A stretch of 64,000 nt of DNA from Actinomycetes bacterium (GTDB taxonomy: Bacteria > Actinomycetota > Actinomycetes > Mycobacteriales > Mycobacteriaceae). The stretch covers positions 1 through 64,000 of the forward strand of contig JAEYMI010000034.1 in NCBI GenBank assembly GCA_023461275.1, written 5' to 3'. The notes beneath the pieces are model-generated. The model was not told where the DNA came from and searched no databases. It saw only the letters and a list, made by a program, of their open reading frames with translations. The first letter of the stretch is position 1; each line of letters starts with the position of its first letter. Made by a program: the position numbers and the translations under genes. Positions 50,106-58,997 of this stretch are shown piece by piece.

Positions 50106-50963
50106 CTACTCGTCGACCGCCATCAGCGTGGCGACGTGGTCGGGAACGTATTTCGAGAGTGACCGCGGCGGTCGGTGGTAGTTGCCGCTCTCGATCGGCC
50201 GCTTGGGCAACGACACCTTTGGCTTGGCGACCTCGACGTAGTCGATCGACGACAGCAGATGCGAGATCATGTTCAGCCGGGCGTGCTTCTTGATATCGGA
50301 CTCCACCACGAACCACGGACTCATCGCGGTGTCGGTGTGCACCATCATCTCGTCCTTGGCGCGTGAGTAGTCTTCCCACCGATAGACCGATTCGAGGTCC
50401 ATCGGGCTCAGCTTCCATTGGCGCACAGGATCATTCATCCGCGACCGGAAGCGTCGGAGTTGCTCTTCGTCGGAGACCGAGAACCAATACTTGCGCAACA
50501 GGATGCCGTCGTCGATGAGCATCTGCTCGAAGATCGGTGTCTGGCGCAGGAACCTGGTGTGCTCCTCGGGTGTGCAGAACCCCATCACCTTTTCCACACC
50601 GGCGCGGTTGTACCAGGAACGGTCGAACAGCACGATCTCGCCCGGTGCGGGCAGGTGCGCGACGTAGCGCTGGTAGTACCACTGGCCGCGCTCGCGGTCG
50701 GTGGGCGCCGGGAGTGCCGCCACCCGCGCGATGCGGGGGCTCAGATATTCGGTGATGCGCTTGATGGTGCCGCCCTTGCCCGCGGCGTCGCGACCCTCGA
50801 AGACCACCACCACACGGGTGCCGGTCTCGCGCACCCACTCCTGAAGTTTCACGAGTTCGGTCTGGAGTCGGAACATCTCCGCCTCGTAGACGTCGTTGGC
50901 GATCTTGAGTCTCTTGGACGTGTTCTTGCCCGACGCGGTCTTGTCCTTGGACTTCTTCGACAT
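50106..50963 (-). CDS. ppk2: Polyphosphate kinase 2
   Basis: A 285-residue PPK2 of the short, single-domain type, which transfers phosphate between polyphosphate and nucleotides. Walker A GRDAAGKGG is at 57-65, Walker B FDRSWYNR at 113-120, and the lid region has SDEEQLRRFRSRMNDPVRQW. The first 22 residues are a lysine-rich tail. The start MSKKSKDK at 50963 is preferred over the in-frame GTG/ATG further upstream. The arginine-rich type usually acts as a GDP- or ADP-phosphorylating enzyme; which is not clear here. Confidence 0.92.
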   Translation of the reverse strand: MSKKSKDKTASGKNTSKRLKIANDVYEAEMFRLQTELVKLQEWVRETGTRVVVVFEGRDAAGKGGTIKRITEYLSPRIARVAALPAPTDRERGQWYYQRYVAHLPAPGEIVLFDRSWYNRAGVEKVMGFCTPEEHTRFLRQTPIFEQMLIDDGILLRKYWFSVSDEEQLRRFRSRMNDPVRQWKLSPMDLESVYRWEDYSRAKDEMMVHTDTAMSPWFVVESDIKKHARLNMISHLLSSIDYVEVAKPKVSLPKRPIESGNYHRPPRSLSKYVPDHVATLMAVDE

Positions 50964-51043
50964 TCGACGAGAATACGGCCAGCGCTGCCGGTTCGCGGGC
51001 AACCCGGCGCAGAGCGGGCCGAAGGGCCCAGCCGGTGAGGGGC

Positions 51044-52036
51044 TCAGCGAGTCGCGAGCTCACCCACGGCGGCGATCTCCGATTCGAGTTCGGCAACCGA
51101 GGCGTCGATCCGTTCCCGGGAGAAGTCGTTGATCTCCAGACCTTCCACGATCTCCCATCGGCCGCCGACGGCACGAACAGGGAATGAGCAGACCAGACCT
51201 TCTCGGACGCCGTATGCCCCGGTCGACGGCAGCGCGGCCGACGTCCAGTCGTCGGCGGGAGTACCCAGCACCCAATCGTGGACGTGATCGATGGTCGCGT
51301 TGGCCGCCGATGCAGCGCTCGAGGCGCCTCTGGCCTCGATGATCGCGGTGCCGCGTCGCGCGACCGTCGGGATGAACTCGTCCACCAGCCACGTGCGGTC
51401 AGCGGCGACGTCGGCTCCGCTGCGCTCTCCCACCCGGGCGTGGAAGAGGTCCGGGTACTGGGTGGCGGAGTGATTGCCCCACACCGAGATCCGGCTGATC
51501 TGCGACACCGGGGTGTCGGTGTGACGCGCTACCTGGGCGATGGCGCGATTGTGGTCCAGGCGGGTCAGGGCGGTGAACCGTTCGGCCGGGATCTCCGGCG
51601 CGTTGGCCGAGGCGATGGCCGCGTTGGTATTGGCCGGGTTGCCGACCACGATGGTGCGGATGTCGTCGGCGGCGACCTCGTTGAGGATGGCGCCCTGCTC
51701 GGCGAAGATGGCGGCATTCGCGCTGAGGAGATCCCCGCGTTCCATGCCCTTGCTGCGCGGACGCGCGCCTATCAGTAATGCGAAGCCGGCGCCGTCGAAG
51801 GCCTGTCGCGGATCGTCGAAGATGTCGACCGAGTGCAGCAGGGGAAACGCTCCGTCGTCGAGTTCCATTGCGGTACCGACCGCCGCGGAGAGCGCCTGGG
51901 GCAGTTCGAGGAGCCGAAGCCGGACCGGCCGGTCGTGGCCGAGCATCGCGCCGGCCGCGATACGAAACAGGCTGGCGTAGCCGATACTCCCCGCCGCTCC
52001 CGTGACGGTGACGACTGCTGGTGCAACATCGTTCAT
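51044..52036 (-). CDS. mdh: Malate dehydrogenase
   Basis: A 330-residue NAD+-dependent malate dehydrogenase of the TCA cycle. The Rossmann motif is VTGAAGSIGYAS near 12-23, followed by VGNPANTNA and LTRLDHNRA (substrate-binding Asp/Arg), with catalytic His in the ISVWGNHSATQYPD segment. This is the cytosolic-type (actinobacterial) form. ATG at 52036 is 210 nt from the divergent secA2 gene. Nothing in the neighbourhood shows other TCA genes. Confidence 0.93.
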   Translation of the reverse strand: MNDVAPAVVTVTGAAGSIGYASLFRIAAGAMLGHDRPVRLRLLELPQALSAAVGTAMELDDGAFPLLHSVDIFDDPRQAFDGAGFALLIGARPRSKGMERGDLLSANAAIFAEQGAILNEVAADDIRTIVVGNPANTNAAIASANAPEIPAERFTALTRLDHNRAIAQVARHTDTPVSQISRISVWGNHSATQYPDLFHARVGERSGADVAADRTWLVDEFIPTVARRGTAIIEARGASSAASAANATIDHVHDWVLGTPADDWTSAALPSTGAYGVREGLVCSFPVRAVGGRWEIVEGLEINDFSRERIDASVAELESEIAAVGELATR

Positions 52037-52246
52037 GGCGTGGCGTGCCTCTCGTCGATGTGAGGGTCGGCGCACCCGGCGGCCGCAGCCACACCGGTAT
52101 CCGATCACTGAGACCACCGTAGCCGACCCCTCTCGGACCCAGGATGGCTGGTCGGACGTGGGAACCGACCGCGTACCGTGGAGGCGATTCACCCCCTGGA
52201 TGCCGGGGTCGAGACCGATGACGAGGACGAATCAGGAGAACATTCG

Positions 52247-54541
52247 GTGGGAAAACTGACGAACAGCATGTGGCGGGTCCTGGGTGCCCAGAGTTCGCGG
52301 AATCAGTCGAAGTCGGTATCCCTGATCACCGCGGCCGCCGCCCATACCGAGTGGGCGGCCGACATCGACGACGCCGACGTGACCACTACGGCCGAGAAGC
52401 TGGACATGGCCGACAAAGGGGACCGGGCTCGGTTCCTGGCATTGGTGCGCGAGGTGGCCGACAGATCACTGGGGTTGCGCCCGTTCGATGTTCAGCTCCA
52501 GGGTGCGTTACGACTGTTGGAAGGCGACGTCATCGAGATGGCCACCGGCGAGGGCAAGACCCTCGCGGGCGCGATCGCGGCGGTCGGTTTCGTGTTGCAG
52601 GGGCATCGCGTTCACGTGATCTCGGTGAACGACTATCTCGCCACTCGAGATGCCGAATGGATGAAGCCGATGTTCGACGCATTCGGCATCGATTCGCGAG
52701 CGGTGTCGGAGAAGTCGACACGTGACGAGCGCAAGCGCGCCTATGCCGCCGACATCGTCTACGGATCGGTGAACGAGATCGGTTTCGACGTGTTGCGTGA
52801 CCAGCTCGCGGTGACCGAGGACGAACTGGTGTCGGCGACGCCGGACGTGGCCATCATCGACGAGGCCGACTCGGTGCTCGTCGACGAGGCACTCATCCCG
52901 CTGGTGTTGGCCGGCTCGACCGAGACCGAGGTGCCCGATCGGGCGATCCACGAGGTTGTCGCGAAGCTGAAGAACAAGCACTACGACATCGATGCCGAGG
53001 GACGCAACGTGTCCCTCACCGATGAGGGCGCGCAGTTCGTCGAGGCCGAGCTCGGCGGCATCGACCTCTACGACACGGAACACGTCGGCACGACGCTGGT
53101 CCATGTCAACGTGGCGATGCATGCCCACTATCTGCTCGAGCGCGACATCCACTACATCGTCCGCGACGGCGGTGTACATCTGATCAACGCCTCACGCGGC
53201 CGGGTGGCTCAGCTGCAGCGCTGGCCAGACGGCGTACAGGCGGCGGTGGAGATCAAAGAGGGGCTCAGCCAGACCGACTCCGGCGAGGTCATCGACACCA
53301 TCACCGTGCAGGCGCTCATCGGCCGCTATCCGATCAAGTGCGGAATGACGGGCACCGCTCTGGCCGCCGGTGAACAGTTCCGGCAGTTCTACGAGCTGCG
53401 GGTCTCCCAGATCCCACCGAACACGCCCAACGTTCGTATCGACCTGCCCGACCGGGTCTACGACACCAAGGCGAACAAGGTCGAGGCGATCGTCAACTAC
53501 GTCAAGGAGATTCACGAGACCGGGCAGCCGATCCTGATCGGCACGCACGACGTCGCCGAATCGGAGGAGCTGGCCTACTTCCTGGACAAAGCCGGGGTGT
53601 CGAGCGTCGTGCTCAACGCCAAGAACGACGCCGAAGAAGCCACGATCATCGCCGAGGCCGGCAAGCTCGACGCCGTCACCGTGTCCACCCAGATGGCCGG
53701 CCGTGGCACCGATATCCGTCTGGGCGGATCGGCGCAGGACGACGACGAGCACACCCGGGTCATCGAACTCGGCGGCCTCTGCGTCATCGGCACCGGCCGC
53801 TACGACACCGAACGACTCGACAACCAGCTCCGGGGTCGTGCCGGACGCCAGGGCGACCTGGGAACGTCGATCTTCTTCTCCAGCATCGAGGACCCGGTGG
53901 TCACCAAGAACCTCGCGTTCAAACGTGATCCGGTCGCGCAGTCCGAGGACGGGTCGATGGGGTCCAAGGGCGTCGACCTCATCGAGCAGGCCCAGCGTGT
54001 CGCCGAGGGCGTGATGCTCGAGCTGCATGCCAACACCTGGCGGTACAACACGTTGGTCAACCAGCAACGCGACATCGTCGTTCGACGGCGCAACCAGGTG
54101 TTGACCACCGACACCGCCCTCGACGAGCTCAAGGAACTCGAACCCGACCGATATGCCGAACTGGCCGAGACCGTGGACCATGACGTCCTCGTGCAGGCGG
54201 CGCGCGAGATCATGCTGTTCCACATCGACCGCGGCTGGGCCGATCACCTGGCGTTCGTCTCCGATGTCCGCGCCAGCATCCACCTGCGATCCATCGGCAA
54301 GCAGAGTCCGCTCGATGAGTTCCACAAACTGATCCTCGACGAGTTCTCGACGCTGCCCAACGACGCCGTCGAGGCCGCCCGGACCACATTCCGGGAGGCG
54401 GTCATCAACGCCGACGGTGTCGACCTGGGAGCCGCGGATCTACACCGGTCCACCACGACGTGGACCTACATGGTGCACGACAATCTGTTCGCGTCGGGCG
54501 GCGCGAAAACGCTACAGGGCATCATCGGCGTCTTCCGGTGA
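52247..54541 (+). CDS. secA2: Accessory Sec ATPase SecA2
   Basis: A 764-residue SecA-family ATPase. Walker A ATGEGKT is at 99-105, with VNDYLATRDAEWM and DEADSVLVDEA (Walker B) following, and the second motor domain has VSTQMAGRGTDIRLGG and QLRGRAGRQGD. It lacks the C-terminal zinc-binding tail and is shorter than housekeeping SecA (about 900-950 residues). Both points, together with the gene order secA2-pgsA-gcvH-garA, identify SecA2, which exports a small set of proteins in mycolic actinobacteria. GTG at 52247 follows AGGAG with 8-nt spacing. Its stop overlaps the next gene by 4 nt. Confidence 0.94.
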   Translation: MGKLTNSMWRVLGAQSSRNQSKSVSLITAAAAHTEWAADIDDADVTTTAEKLDMADKGDRARFLALVREVADRSLGLRPFDVQLQGALRLLEGDVIEMATGEGKTLAGAIAAVGFVLQGHRVHVISVNDYLATRDAEWMKPMFDAFGIDSRAVSEKSTRDERKRAYAADIVYGSVNEIGFDVLRDQLAVTEDELVSATPDVAIIDEADSVLVDEALIPLVLAGSTETEVPDRAIHEVVAKLKNKHYDIDAEGRNVSLTDEGAQFVEAELGGIDLYDTEHVGTTLVHVNVAMHAHYLLERDIHYIVRDGGVHLINASRGRVAQLQRWPDGVQAAVEIKEGLSQTDSGEVIDTITVQALIGRYPIKCGMTGTALAAGEQFRQFYELRVSQIPPNTPNVRIDLPDRVYDTKANKVEAIVNYVKEIHETGQPILIGTHDVAESEELAYFLDKAGVSSVVLNAKNDAEEATIIAEAGKLDAVTVSTQMAGRGTDIRLGGSAQDDDEHTRVIELGGLCVIGTGRYDTERLDNQLRGRAGRQGDLGTSIFFSSIEDPVVTKNLAFKRDPVAQSEDGSMGSKGVDLIEQAQRVAEGVMLELHANTWRYNTLVNQQRDIVVRRRNQVLTTDTALDELKELEPDRYAELAETVDHDVLVQAAREIMLFHIDRGWADHLAFVSDVRASIHLRSIGKQSPLDEFHKLILDEFSTLPNDAVEAARTTFREAVINADGVDLGAADLHRSTTTWTYMVHDNLFASGGAKTLQGIIGVFR

Positions 54542-55149
54542 ACACCCCCGACCGGTCGGCCCCTGACGGGGTCATCCCAGACCGGGTCATCACCATCCCC
54601 AACGCGCTCAGCGTGTTGCGGCTGCTGCTGATTCCGGTGTTCTGCTGGCTGATCCTGGTGGAGAAGGCCGACGGCTGGGCACTGGTGGTGCTGGTGTTCT
54701 CGGGCTTCTCCGACTGGGCCGACGGCAAGTTGGCCCGCATCCTCGATCAGTCGTCGAAGATCGGTGCCCTGCTCGACCCCGCGGCCGATCGGCTCTACAT
54801 CGTGGTGATCCCGGTGGTGTTCGGGATTCGTGGAATCCTGCCGTGGTGGATCATCGGTGTGATCATCGCGCGCGATGTGTTGTTGTTCGCGACCGGACCA
54901 CTACTGCGCAGCCGTGGCCTGCTGGCTTTGCCGACCATCTACATCGGTAAGGCGGCCACCTTCGCCTTGATGAGCGCGTTCCCGTTGCTGCTCGCCGGAC
55001 AACTGGACTCGATCATCGGTACCATCTGCTATCCGATCGGGTGGGCGTTCCTCATCTGGGGCGTCGCGTTGTACCTGTGGTCGTTCGTGCTGTATTGGTA
55101 CCAAACGGTTCTCGTGATGCAGCGGATGCCGCCGGCGACAGCCACGTGA
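54538..55149 (+). CDS. CDP-alcohol phosphatidyltransferase (PgsA-like)
   Basis: A 203-residue integral membrane enzyme with about five hydrophobic segments. The CDP-alcohol motif D-x2-D-G-x2-A-R-x8-9-G-x3-D-x3-D is complete in SDWADGKLARILDQSS then GALLDPAADR. It makes a phospholipid from a CDP-diacylglycerol donor. The position matches M. tuberculosis pgsA2 (Rv1822), whose acceptor is debated between glycerol phosphate and phosphatidylglycerol. GTG at 54538 is coupled to the secA2 stop. Confidence 0.88.
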   Translation: MNTPDRSAPDGVIPDRVITIPNALSVLRLLLIPVFCWLILVEKADGWALVVLVFSGFSDWADGKLARILDQSSKIGALLDPAADRLYIVVIPVVFGIRGILPWWIIGVIIARDVLLFATGPLLRSRGLLALPTIYIGKAATFALMSAFPLLLAGQLDSIIGTICYPIGWAFLIWGVALYLWSFVLYWYQTVLVMQRMPPATAT

Positions 55150-55219
55150 TCGACGACCGACCCTCTACACCCGAATTCATGTCCGGCATATGAGTCCTGC
55201 CACCCGAAAGGTGACCTCC

Positions 55220-55621
55220 GTGAGCACAGTCCCCAACGAGTTGTCCTACACCTCAGAGCACGAGTGGGTGCAGAAGGTGGGCCCGAACACCGTGTTGGTG
55301 GGTATCACCGACTTCGCGCAGAGTCAGCTCGGCGATGTGGTCTTCGTCCAGCTTCCGGCCGTCGACGATGAGGTCACCGACGGCGAGTCCTTTGCCGAGG
55401 TCGAGTCGACCAAAACGGTGTCCGACATCTACGGGCCGCTGTCGGGCACGGTGTCGAAGATCAACTCCGAACTCGAGGAATCCCCCGAACTGGTGAACTC
55501 GGATCCGTATGGCGATGGGTGGCTGGTGGAGATCACCGTCGCCGACGACGTCAACCTCGACACGACTTTCTCATCGTTCCTCGACGCCGAGGCCTACACG
55601 GCGCTGACAGCCCAGGACTGA
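55220..55621 (+). CDS. gcvH: Glycine cleavage system H protein
   Basis: A 133-residue lipoyl carrier. The lipoylated lysine is Lys65 in VESTKTVSD, and the fold segments LSYTSEHEWV, LGDVVFVQLP and NSDPYGDGWLVEI are all present. It shuttles the aminomethyl group between GcvP, GcvT and the lipoamide dehydrogenase. GTG at 55220 follows GAAAGG. gcvP is 3.4 kb away; gcvT is not in this window. Confidence 0.95.
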   Translation: MSTVPNELSYTSEHEWVQKVGPNTVLVGITDFAQSQLGDVVFVQLPAVDDEVTDGESFAEVESTKTVSDIYGPLSGTVSKINSELEESPELVNSDPYGDGWLVEITVADDVNLDTTFSSFLDAEAYTALTAQD

Positions 55622-55951
55622 CAGCCTCGACGTCTCGGCGCGAGGAGTATCGATGCAGGTGGCAGTCACATCGAGGGCATCGTAACGAGCCGACAACGAG
55701 CGCGACATCCCGATCAGGTCCTCACCGCTGTGCGGCTATGATCGTCGGTGTCCTCATCGACTCGCCGGACGGCGGGATCGACACAGCACGGTACGGTTTA
55801 CGACTAAGCACAGCGGAATGAGAACGGCGAACGATCTGCTAGATCGGACGCGTACATGGTCGGGGTTCGCCGCTCGACGCGATGCACGTGCCACCCACAA
55901 GGTGGCGGTGGCCGCATCGAGGTCGACACCGACGACGACGAAGGAGAACTG
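55622..55951. other. Intergenic region between gcvH and garA
   Basis: This 330-nt gap holds no supportable gene. It contains a TATGAT that could be a -10 element (55737-55742) without a clear -35, a perfect palindrome CGATCT-GCT-AGATCG (55832-55846), and a 10-codon ORF behind GAGGAG at about 55653. A longer in-frame reading leads into garA, but it lacks a ribosome-binding site and family-like sequence. Confidence 0.4.
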
Positions 55952-56404
55952 GTGAGCGAAAACGACAGGGACTTCGAGGCGCCGGTGGAAACCACCTCGG
56001 TCTTCCGAGAGGAGTTCATCAACGAACTCGATTCCGGAGCACCGTCCTCGGGAGAACCCGCCGATACCGGGGTGGAGAAGCTCTCGCCCGGCACGGCGTT
56101 GCTTGTCGTCAAGCGCGGTCCCAATGCCGGTTCGCGGTTCCTGCTGGATCAGCCGACGACCTCGGCCGGCCGGCATCCCGACAGCGACATCTTCCTCGAC
56201 GACGTGACCGTGAGTCGTCGGCACGCCGAGTTCCGGCTCGGCGACAACGACTTTCAGGTCGTCGACGTCGGCAGCCTCAACGGCACCTACGTCAACCGCG
56301 AGCCGGTCGACACCGCACCGTTGGCCAACGGCGATGAGGTTCAGATCGGAAAGTTCCGCCTGGTGTTCCTGAGCGGACCGCGCGACGGCAACGCGGGTTC
56401 CTAG
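55952..56404 (+). CDS. garA: FHA-domain metabolic regulator GarA (OdhI-like)
   Basis: A 150-residue FHA protein. The N-terminal ETTSV motif places Thr14 and Thr15 as the phosphorylation sites used by PknB/PknG-type kinases. The FHA domain (about 55-140) has SAGRHPDSDIFLDDVTVSRR and VGSLNGTYVNREPV. Unphosphorylated GarA inhibits 2-oxoglutarate dehydrogenase and NAD-glutamate dehydrogenase; phosphorylation switches it to self-binding. GTG at 55952 follows AAGGAGA and gives the correct distance to ETTSV. The neighbouring glycine cleavage and glyoxylate genes fit control of central carbon and nitrogen flow. Confidence 0.95.
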   Translation: MSENDRDFEAPVETTSVFREEFINELDSGAPSSGEPADTGVEKLSPGTALLVVKRGPNAGSRFLLDQPTTSAGRHPDSDIFLDDVTVSRRHAEFRLGDNDFQVVDVGSLNGTYVNREPVDTAPLANGDEVQIGKFRLVFLSGPRDGNAGS

Positions 56405-56408
56405 CGTC

Positions 56409-57131
56409 GTGTCGGCGGCCCCGGCGAGTAGGCGCGGCGAAGGCTCGATGTCCATCGGGGCCGTCCTCGCCCTACTTCGCGAAGATTTTCCGGACGTTTC
56501 GATCTCCAAGATCCGATTCCTGGAGTCCGAGGGTCTGGTGACCCCCGAGCGTGCACCGTCGGGGTATCGGCGATTCAGCGAGTCCGACTGCGAGCGACTG
56601 CGCTTCGTCCTCACCGCACAGCGTGACCGATACCTGCCGCTCAAGGTCATCAAGGAACAACTCGACGCTATCGACCATGACGGTGGGGACGGCGCAGGAG
56701 CACCGCGTCTGCTGTCCTCGGCGCGTGGAGCGATCGCGCCCGCGACCGATTTCGGGTCGCGCGGCGGTCGGGTATCGCGGGAGACGCTGATCGAACGCAC
56801 CGGCGCCGACGCCGCATTCATCACTGAATTGCAGCGCAACGGATTGCTGACCGCCGGGGCGGCCGGTTTCTTCGACGAAGACGCCGTCAGGTTGGTCGAA
56901 GCCGCTGCGGCGCTGGCCAACTACGGTGTCGAGATCCGGCACCTGCGCGCGTTCAAGGTCTCTGCCGATCGGGAGGCCGGTCTGGTCGCGCAGATAGCCA
57001 ACCCGATCGCGAAGGGCAAGGGCACCGGCGCCCGAGATCGTGCCGAGGAACTGGTGCGCGAGATCGCGGCCCTGTCGGTCACGCTGCACACACAGTTGGT
57101 CAAGGCTGCGGTGCGTGGGGTTCTCGACTGA
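56409..57131 (+). CDS. MerR-family regulator (Rv1828-like)
   Basis: A 240-residue regulator with an N-terminal MerR winged helix (about 15-85: SIGAVLALLREDFPDVSISK, IRFLESEGLVTPERAPSGYR). A C-terminal helical domain has FITELQRNGLL and LANYGVEIRHLRAFKVSADR. It lacks the metal-binding cysteines of classic MerR proteins. GTG at 56409 starts 4 nt after garA, so the two are co-transcribed. The M. tuberculosis orthologue position is Rv1828. Confidence 0.9.
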   Translation: MSAAPASRRGEGSMSIGAVLALLREDFPDVSISKIRFLESEGLVTPERAPSGYRRFSESDCERLRFVLTAQRDRYLPLKVIKEQLDAIDHDGGDGAGAPRLLSSARGAIAPATDFGSRGGRVSRETLIERTGADAAFITELQRNGLLTAGAAGFFDEDAVRLVEAAAALANYGVEIRHLRAFKVSADREAGLVAQIANPIAKGKGTGARDRAEELVREIAALSVTLHTQLVKAAVRGVLD

Positions 57132-57230
57132 CGCCTCGCGAACCTTGTGCGCTCGACCGCCCAAGCGAACAATCGCGGTGTAGCGTCGAGGTCATCGTTG
57201 CGCACCCAACCGGTAGGGAGCAGGTGAGTT

Positions 57231-57737
57231 ATGAGTGAGATGCGTGTCGTCGGCATTCGAGTCGAGCCACCACAAAGCCAGCCTGTGCTGCTCTTGCGCG
57301 AGGTGAGCGGCGAGCGTTACCTACCGATTTGGATCGGTCAGAGCGAGGCGGCCTCGATTGCGCTGCGCCAGAAGGGTATCGAGCCGCCGCGGCCCCTGAC
57401 TCACGATCTCATCGTCAACCTGATCGCCGATTTCGGCAGAACTCTGGTCGAGGTGCGGATCGTCGATATGCAGGAGGGCACGTTCTACGCCGAGATGGTT
57501 TTCGACGGCGACCTTCGGGTCTCGGCTCGGCCGTCGGATTCGATCGCGGTCGCGATGCGCGCCGAGGTGCCGATCATCGCCGACGAAGGTGTTCTCGTCG
57601 AGGCCGGGCTCCTCATTCCCGATGAGGACGACGACGCGGGGGAGAACGCCGACGGTAGTGACGACGAGGTCGAGAAGTTCAAGGAGTTCCTCGATAACGT
57701 CTCTCCGGACGACTTCAAGGCAAGCGGCGGCGCCTGA
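57231..57737 (+). CDS. DUF151 bifunctional-nuclease-like protein
   Basis: A 168-residue protein of the DUF151/bifunctional nuclease family, with YLPIWIGQSEAASIALRQKG, PRPLTHDLIVNLIADFG and VSARPSDSIAVAMRAEVPII. The last 35 residues are acidic. The family is named after a plant nuclease, but in bacteria its activity is unclear. It has its own 99-nt leader and lies between two MerR regulators, as Rv1829 does between Rv1828 and Rv1830. Confidence 0.9.
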   Translation: MSEMRVVGIRVEPPQSQPVLLLREVSGERYLPIWIGQSEAASIALRQKGIEPPRPLTHDLIVNLIADFGRTLVEVRIVDMQEGTFYAEMVFDGDLRVSARPSDSIAVAMRAEVPIIADEGVLVEAGLLIPDEDDDAGENADGSDDEVEKFKEFLDNVSPDDFKASGGA

Positions 57738-57994
57738 CCCGCGGGTCGGCCCGTGCGACGCGAGCCAGATCACGAAACGGACTCCGATCGGTCACCAAAG
57801 GTCTCGATCTCAACCGAAGGTTGAGGCTCTTGCGCGCGTCGCGTTGATCACGAGCAGTCACGCCCATAACGTCGACACGTCGCTCCGGGTGGGGCGGAAG
57901 GACAGAGATCGGCCGCTGAGCGCGTACTGTTGATGCATTACGTGATCACCTCGTTTACCGGGGGCCGATCTGCGAGCGCGGCGAGGAGTCTGCA

Positions 57995-58660
57995 GTGGGC
58001 GATCAGCCAATCGATAACGACCCGACCGGCGATGTGACGACCGGCAAGAGTGCGGTCGGGACATCGGTAGCCGGCCCGGAAGCGGGGGCGCCGGTGCGGC
58101 CGACGCAGGGTTCACTCGACGACATCGCACCAGGCCTGTTTCCCGACGACACCGTGCCCGACGAACTCGTCGGCTACCGGGTGCCGACCGCCTGCCAGAT
58201 CGCCGGCATCACCTACCGACAACTCGACTACTGGGCACGTACCTCACTGGTGGTGCCCTCCATTCGCGGTGCGGTGGGCTCGGGCAGCCAACGCCTGTAC
58301 TCCTTCAAGGACATCCTGGTCCTCAAGATCGTCAAACGCCTGCTGGACACCGGGATCTCCCTGCAGAACATCCGGGTCGCCGTCGATCATCTGCGCAAGC
58401 GCGGCGTCGAGGACCTCGCCAAGATCACGCTCTTCTCCGATGGCACCACCGTGTACGAGTGCACCTCCGCCGAGGAGGTCGTCGACCTCTTGCAGGGCGG
58501 TCAAGGCGTGTTCGGTATCGCCGTCAGTGGAGCGATGCGCGAGCTGACCGGCACCATCGCCGATTTCCCGGGAGAACGCGCTGACGGTGGCGTGAGCGAA
58601 TCCGCACCCGAGGATGAATTGGCCGCGCGCCGCAAGAACCGCGCGCGTCGCACCGGCTAG
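57995..58660 (+). CDS. MerR-family regulator (Rv1830-like)
   Basis: A 221-residue regulator. The first 55 residues are a polar extension; the MerR helix-turn-helix (about 60-130) has YRVPTACQIAGITYRQLDYW and SGSQRLYSFKDILVLKIVKR, followed by a C-terminal VFGIAVSGAMRELTG domain. GTG at 57995 follows GAGGAG. It lies directly upstream of the glycine riboswitch and gcvP. The Rv1830 orthologue has been connected with growth and drug tolerance in mycobacteria (from memory). Confidence 0.88.
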   Translation: MGDQPIDNDPTGDVTTGKSAVGTSVAGPEAGAPVRPTQGSLDDIAPGLFPDDTVPDELVGYRVPTACQIAGITYRQLDYWARTSLVVPSIRGAVGSGSQRLYSFKDILVLKIVKRLLDTGISLQNIRVAVDHLRKRGVEDLAKITLFSDGTTVYECTSAEEVVDLLQGGQGVFGIAVSGAMRELTGTIADFPGERADGGVSESAPEDELAARRKNRARRTG

Positions 58661-58671
58661 CACGCTCACGC

Positions 58672-58677
58672 TAGACT
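58672..58677 (+). promoter_or_regulatory. -10 element for the riboswitch-gcvP transcript
   Basis: TAGACT matches TANNNT and lies just 8-10 nt before the first riboswitch helix. Transcription starting there would include the whole riboswitch. The -35 region is not well defined. Confidence 0.5.
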
Positions 58678-58684
58678 GGTCCTG

Positions 58685-58915
58685 CGTCGCGACAGCACGG
58701 GAGAGAGTCACCGCACGGTGACCGCCGAAGGAGCAATACCTCCTCGCCAAACTCTCAGGCACCCAGGACCGTGGTGTTGACGGCGTCTCTGGAAAGTGAC
58801 GGGTGACCGTCCGCCCACGGTGAAAGGTTTCATCGGCGTCGACGCCGATGCAGCTGAATCTCTCAGGCGCCGCAGCTGTTCCGCCACGCGGATCGCGGCA
58901 TGACAGAGGGGGAGG
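58685..58915 (+). promoter_or_regulatory. Tandem glycine riboswitch upstream of gcvP
   Basis: Two glycine aptamers lie head to tail. The first has GGGAGAGAG, GCCGAAGGAGCAA and CTCTCAGGCACC, then GGACCGTGG and GTCTCTGGAAAG (about 58690-58797). The second has GGTGAAAGG, CTGAATCTCTCAGGCGCC and a closing AGAGGGGGAGG (about 58815-58915). The paired CTCTCAGGC motifs are diagnostic. The gcvP start codon follows 83 nt later, so glycine binding should turn on gcvP expression; whether by transcription or translation cannot be told from the sequence. Confidence 0.93.
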
Positions 58916-58997
58916 GCCGCACCGCAGATCTGCGTCACCGACCGGTCGACCCTTGTCGTCGGTGGTGTCGCGGTACGCACCCGCCGAAGGGCCCACC

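Noticed and set aside
55653..55685. A 10-codon ORF behind GAGGAG between gcvH and garA
   Set aside because: Short chance ORFs with purine runs are common at this GC content, and it is far from garA.
58848..58997. A 50-codon N-terminal extension of GcvP from an in-frame ATG
   Set aside because: The ATG lies within the second glycine aptamer, and family similarity begins only after the GTG at 58998, which has a ribosome-binding site.
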